Assembly: GCA_965119715.1 (NCBI GenBank)
Contig: OZ221969.1
Coordinates: 1,240,001-1,304,000 of the forward strand
Direction: 5' to 3'
Length of the DNA: 64,000 nt
From: JASBYZ01 sp029983705
GTDB lineage: Bacteria; Actinomycetota; Coriobacteriia; Coriobacteriales; JAEZZM01
Below the pieces are notes generated by a model. The model ran no database searches, had not been told where the DNA came from, and saw nothing but the letters and a program-made list of their open reading frames with translations. How positions within the stretch are numbered: position 1 is the first letter of the stretch; every line of letters starts with the position of its first letter. Shown here piece by piece: positions 62,269 through 64,000 of the stretch. Position numbers and translations under genes: made by a program.

Positions 62269-63405
62269 TTATTTGTGCAAGATTTCAATTTTTGAATCTT
62301 CAACAGTAAGTCCAATAGAACCTGATAAAAGCTCCAGAAGTTTATTGCCTACAAGCTCATGCCTCCAGCCAATGGCCAAAGGAGAACTCTGTGAGTCAAA
62401 GTAAAAATTAACTAAATCATCTTTTGAAGCTAAAAGCGCTGGCGCAATCTCTTGCTTGTCTGCTACAAATTTTAAGAGGGCATTCATAAGATCAATGACG
62501 CTTTCTACCTCTTTTGACACCTTGTGGCGACGCGGAAGTTGAGGAAGCTCCTCTTTACTCAAACTTAGACCCTTTTGAATAGCAGAGAGCACTTTGGCTT
62601 GATTTTGTACCGAAAGTGAATCAGTATTTCTTATCTTTAGGAGCTCTTTTTTGTTAAGCGGTGCTCGCTTTGCAAGCTCCACAACAATCTCATCACTCAA
62701 AATCCAGCGGCGTGGATGATCTCTTTTTTGAGACTCCTCTTCTCGCCAAGCTGCAATCTCTCGCGCAATGCCAAGCTGTCGTCTGTTTAGAGAGCTAATG
62801 CGCTTTACCTTTTTAAAGGCGTCGTGTGGGTTATGGCTGTAGTGGTCTTTATCAAGCAAATCTTTCATTTCTGGTAAGACCCACTCAAGTCTTCCCTTAG
62901 CCTTAAGCGCCTCAATCATCTGAGAGTAAATATCTGGCAGGTACTTTACATCATCAAGCGCATAGCTTAATTGCTGCTCATCTAAGGGACGCTTTGACCA
63001 GTCTGTAAGAGACTGAGTTTTAGGAAGTGTTATCCCACAGAAAGCCTCAACAATTGCCTGATAACCCATCTGGACCGGATATCCTAAGAAGCCAGCAGCT
63101 ACCTGGGTATCAAAAATTGGACTTGGCATAATGCCAAATTCTTGCTCGATGATTTCAAGGTCCTGAGTTGATGCATGAAAAATCTTAACGATGTTTTCGT
63201 CAACAAAAAGATCTATAAGCGGGCTCATATCTTCAAGCGCAAGTGGGTCTATTGCAACCTGCTCGCTACTTGTACCAAGCTGAAGCAAACAAAGTTTTGG
63301 ATAATAGGATTTTTCACGGATAAACTCAGTATCTATAGCTAAAAGTGTATCTTTTTTTGCGCGTGGTATAAAATCATTCAGTTCGTGGAAAGTACTAATA
63401 TACAA
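62269..63405 (-). CDS. rnd: ribonuclease D
   Basis: 378 residues from a TTG at 63405. DEDD exonuclease: LLAIDTEFIREKSYYPKLCL, FHASTQDLEIIEQ, IFDTQVAAGF and SYALDDVKYLPDIY supply the four acidic residues. An HRDC domain (about 195-275, RRQLGIAREIAAWREEESQK) follows. It trims tRNA 3' ends. The frame is open to 63462, but that would overlap the start of the divergent kinase gene; TAAGGA lies 7 nt before the TTG and the resulting YISTFHELNDFIP start suits the family. Confidence 0.9.
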   Translation of the reverse strand: MYISTFHELNDFIPRAKKDTLLAIDTEFIREKSYYPKLCLLQLGTSSEQVAIDPLALEDMSPLIDLFVDENIVKIFHASTQDLEIIEQEFGIMPSPIFDTQVAAGFLGYPVQMGYQAIVEAFCGITLPKTQSLTDWSKRPLDEQQLSYALDDVKYLPDIYSQMIEALKAKGRLEWVLPEMKDLLDKDHYSHNPHDAFKKVKRISSLNRRQLGIAREIAAWREEESQKRDHPRRWILSDEIVVELAKRAPLNKKELLKIRNTDSLSVQNQAKVLSAIQKGLSLSKEELPQLPRRHKVSKEVESVIDLMNALLKFVADKQEIAPALLASKDDLVNFYFDSQSSPLAIGWRHELVGNKLLELLSGSIGLTVEDSKIEILHK

Positions 63406-63460
63406 GTAATTATCCTTAGTCTTAAGTGTAAATACAAAGACCATTATACAAGGAGCATCC

Positions 63461-64000
63461 ATGAGAGTGTTGGCAATTCATAATCCTGACAGCGGAAGCG
63501 GGAGTGGAGACCTCTTTGACTACCTTAAAGAACTTGTAGAACTTGGCTGTGACGAGGTGGTTTTACGAAATATTCACGCCCATGAAGATGATCAGGTTTT
63601 ATTAGATGACGCACACGACTATGATTTGATTGTGCTCTCAGGTGGAGACGGTACCGTTGCCACCTTAAACTATGAGCTCAAACATAGTGGAATTCCTGTT
63701 CAGGTATTTCCTTCAGGAACAGCAAACCTGGTAGCTTCAAATCTTTCTAACGATGAAGAGCCAGTTGCTATGGCAAAGGCAGCTATGGACGGCCACACCG
63801 AATCTTTTGACATGGGTGAACTCAGCTATCAAGATAAAAACGGTGAAACCCACTACATAGGTTTTTCTGTTATTGCAGGGGCTGGCTTTGATGCCACCAT
63901 TATGCATGACTCAGAAGACCTCAAGGCAAGAATGGGACAGCTTGCTTACTTTGCCGCTGTACTTGCCAATCCAAATCCAGAAATAGCTACCTTTAAACTT
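63461..64000 (+). CDS. diacylglycerol kinase-like lipid kinase (partial, 3' end outside window)
   Basis: 180 codons to the right edge with no stop. MRVLAIHNPDSGSGSGDLFD is the N-terminal phosphate loop, IVLSGGDGTVATLNYEL the ATP motif (Gly-Gly-Asp-Gly-Thr), and VFPSGTANLVASNL the next conserved segment. This is the DagK/YegS/sphingosine-kinase catalytic domain. AAGGAG precedes the ATG. Whether the lipid is diacylglycerol or another cannot be told. Divergent from rnd with a very short shared control region. Confidence 0.9.
   Translation, partial: MRVLAIHNPDSGSGSGDLFDYLKELVELGCDEVVLRNIHAHEDDQVLLDDAHDYDLIVLSGGDGTVATLNYELKHSGIPVQVFPSGTANLVASNLSNDEEPVAMAKAAMDGHTESFDMGELSYQDKNGETHYIGFSVIAGAGFDATIMHDSEDLKARMGQLAYFAAVLANPNPEIATFKL

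Noticed and set aside
63406..63462. RNase D start at 63462
   Set aside because: It would place the coding start inside the first codon of the divergent kinase gene and leave no promoter space; the TTG at 63405 has a better ribosome site.

Overview
The window looks like the chromosome of a low-GC, anaerobic, Gram-positive actinobacterium of the class Coriobacteriia, most likely Atopobiaceae (Atopobium, Lancefieldella or Fannyhessea-like). This is an inference from gene content: the run mreBCD-mrdA-rodA / radical SAM pair / RNase E/G family / rplU-rpmA-obgE / proBA / nadD-yqeK on one strand, an anaerobic Fe-S dehydratase-like operon, pta/ackA acetate metabolism, a membrane LuxR-type regulator and an IS1249-type element. 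Genus and species cannot be fixed from sequence alone.

1-16.6 kb (minus strand) is a co-directional housekeeping block. Read in the direction of transcription it runs mreB, mreC, mreD, PBP2 and RodA (the elongasome), a DUF697 protein, two radical-SAM-associated proteins, a short RNase E/G homologue, L21, L27, Obg, a small unknown protein, ProB, ProA, NadD and YqeK (cut by the left edge). 16.7-18.0 kb is a plus-strand ClC transporter. 18.0-21.5 kb (minus) is a four-gene operon of activase, cysteine desulfurase, 2-hydroxyacyl-CoA dehydratase-like protein and DUF3343 protein. This looks like a double-cubane-type ATP-dependent reductase with its own sulfur or selenium supply, and is the most interesting intact system here. 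21.6-29.6 kb (minus) carries ndk, a YkvI-type transporter, a TPR membrane protein, a cyclophilin, a U32 peptidase, aconitase with tRNA-Arg(CCG) just upstream, and a chorismate mutase. 29.7-34.7 kb (plus) is ppx-ppk1-rlmD.

From the last part of rlmD (about 34.4 kb) the DNA turns strongly AT-rich. The rlmD C-terminal extension, an inactivated IS3-family element, a 123-nt inverted repeat, a CopZ-like metallochaperone gene and unreadable remnants (to about 37.3 kb) look like the relic of an integrated mobile element at the 3' end of rlmD. 37.3-49.4 kb is an accessory zone with much decay. It holds flavodoxin-like proteins (one apparently starting at ATT), a CPBP protease, a VWA lipoprotein gene split by an in-frame TAA, a stand-alone TipAS domain, MarR with an Old Yellow Enzyme and a broken Rieske oxygenase, a deleted IS1249-type element with perfect 18-bp ends, a membrane LuxR regulator, a YeiH exporter and a decayed azlCD pair.

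49.4-64 kb returns to ordinary genes: GNAT, DJ-1/PfpI (with a hairpin over its start region), a K+/H+ antiporter, Maf, a P1 peptidase, an alpha/beta hydrolase-GNAT fusion, a glycosyltransferase, UDP-galactopyranose mutase, convergent pta/ackA, HIT, xseB/xseA, a zinc protease, RNase D, and a diacylglycerol kinase-like gene cut by the right edge. No rRNA genes, CRISPR arrays or replication origin were seen.
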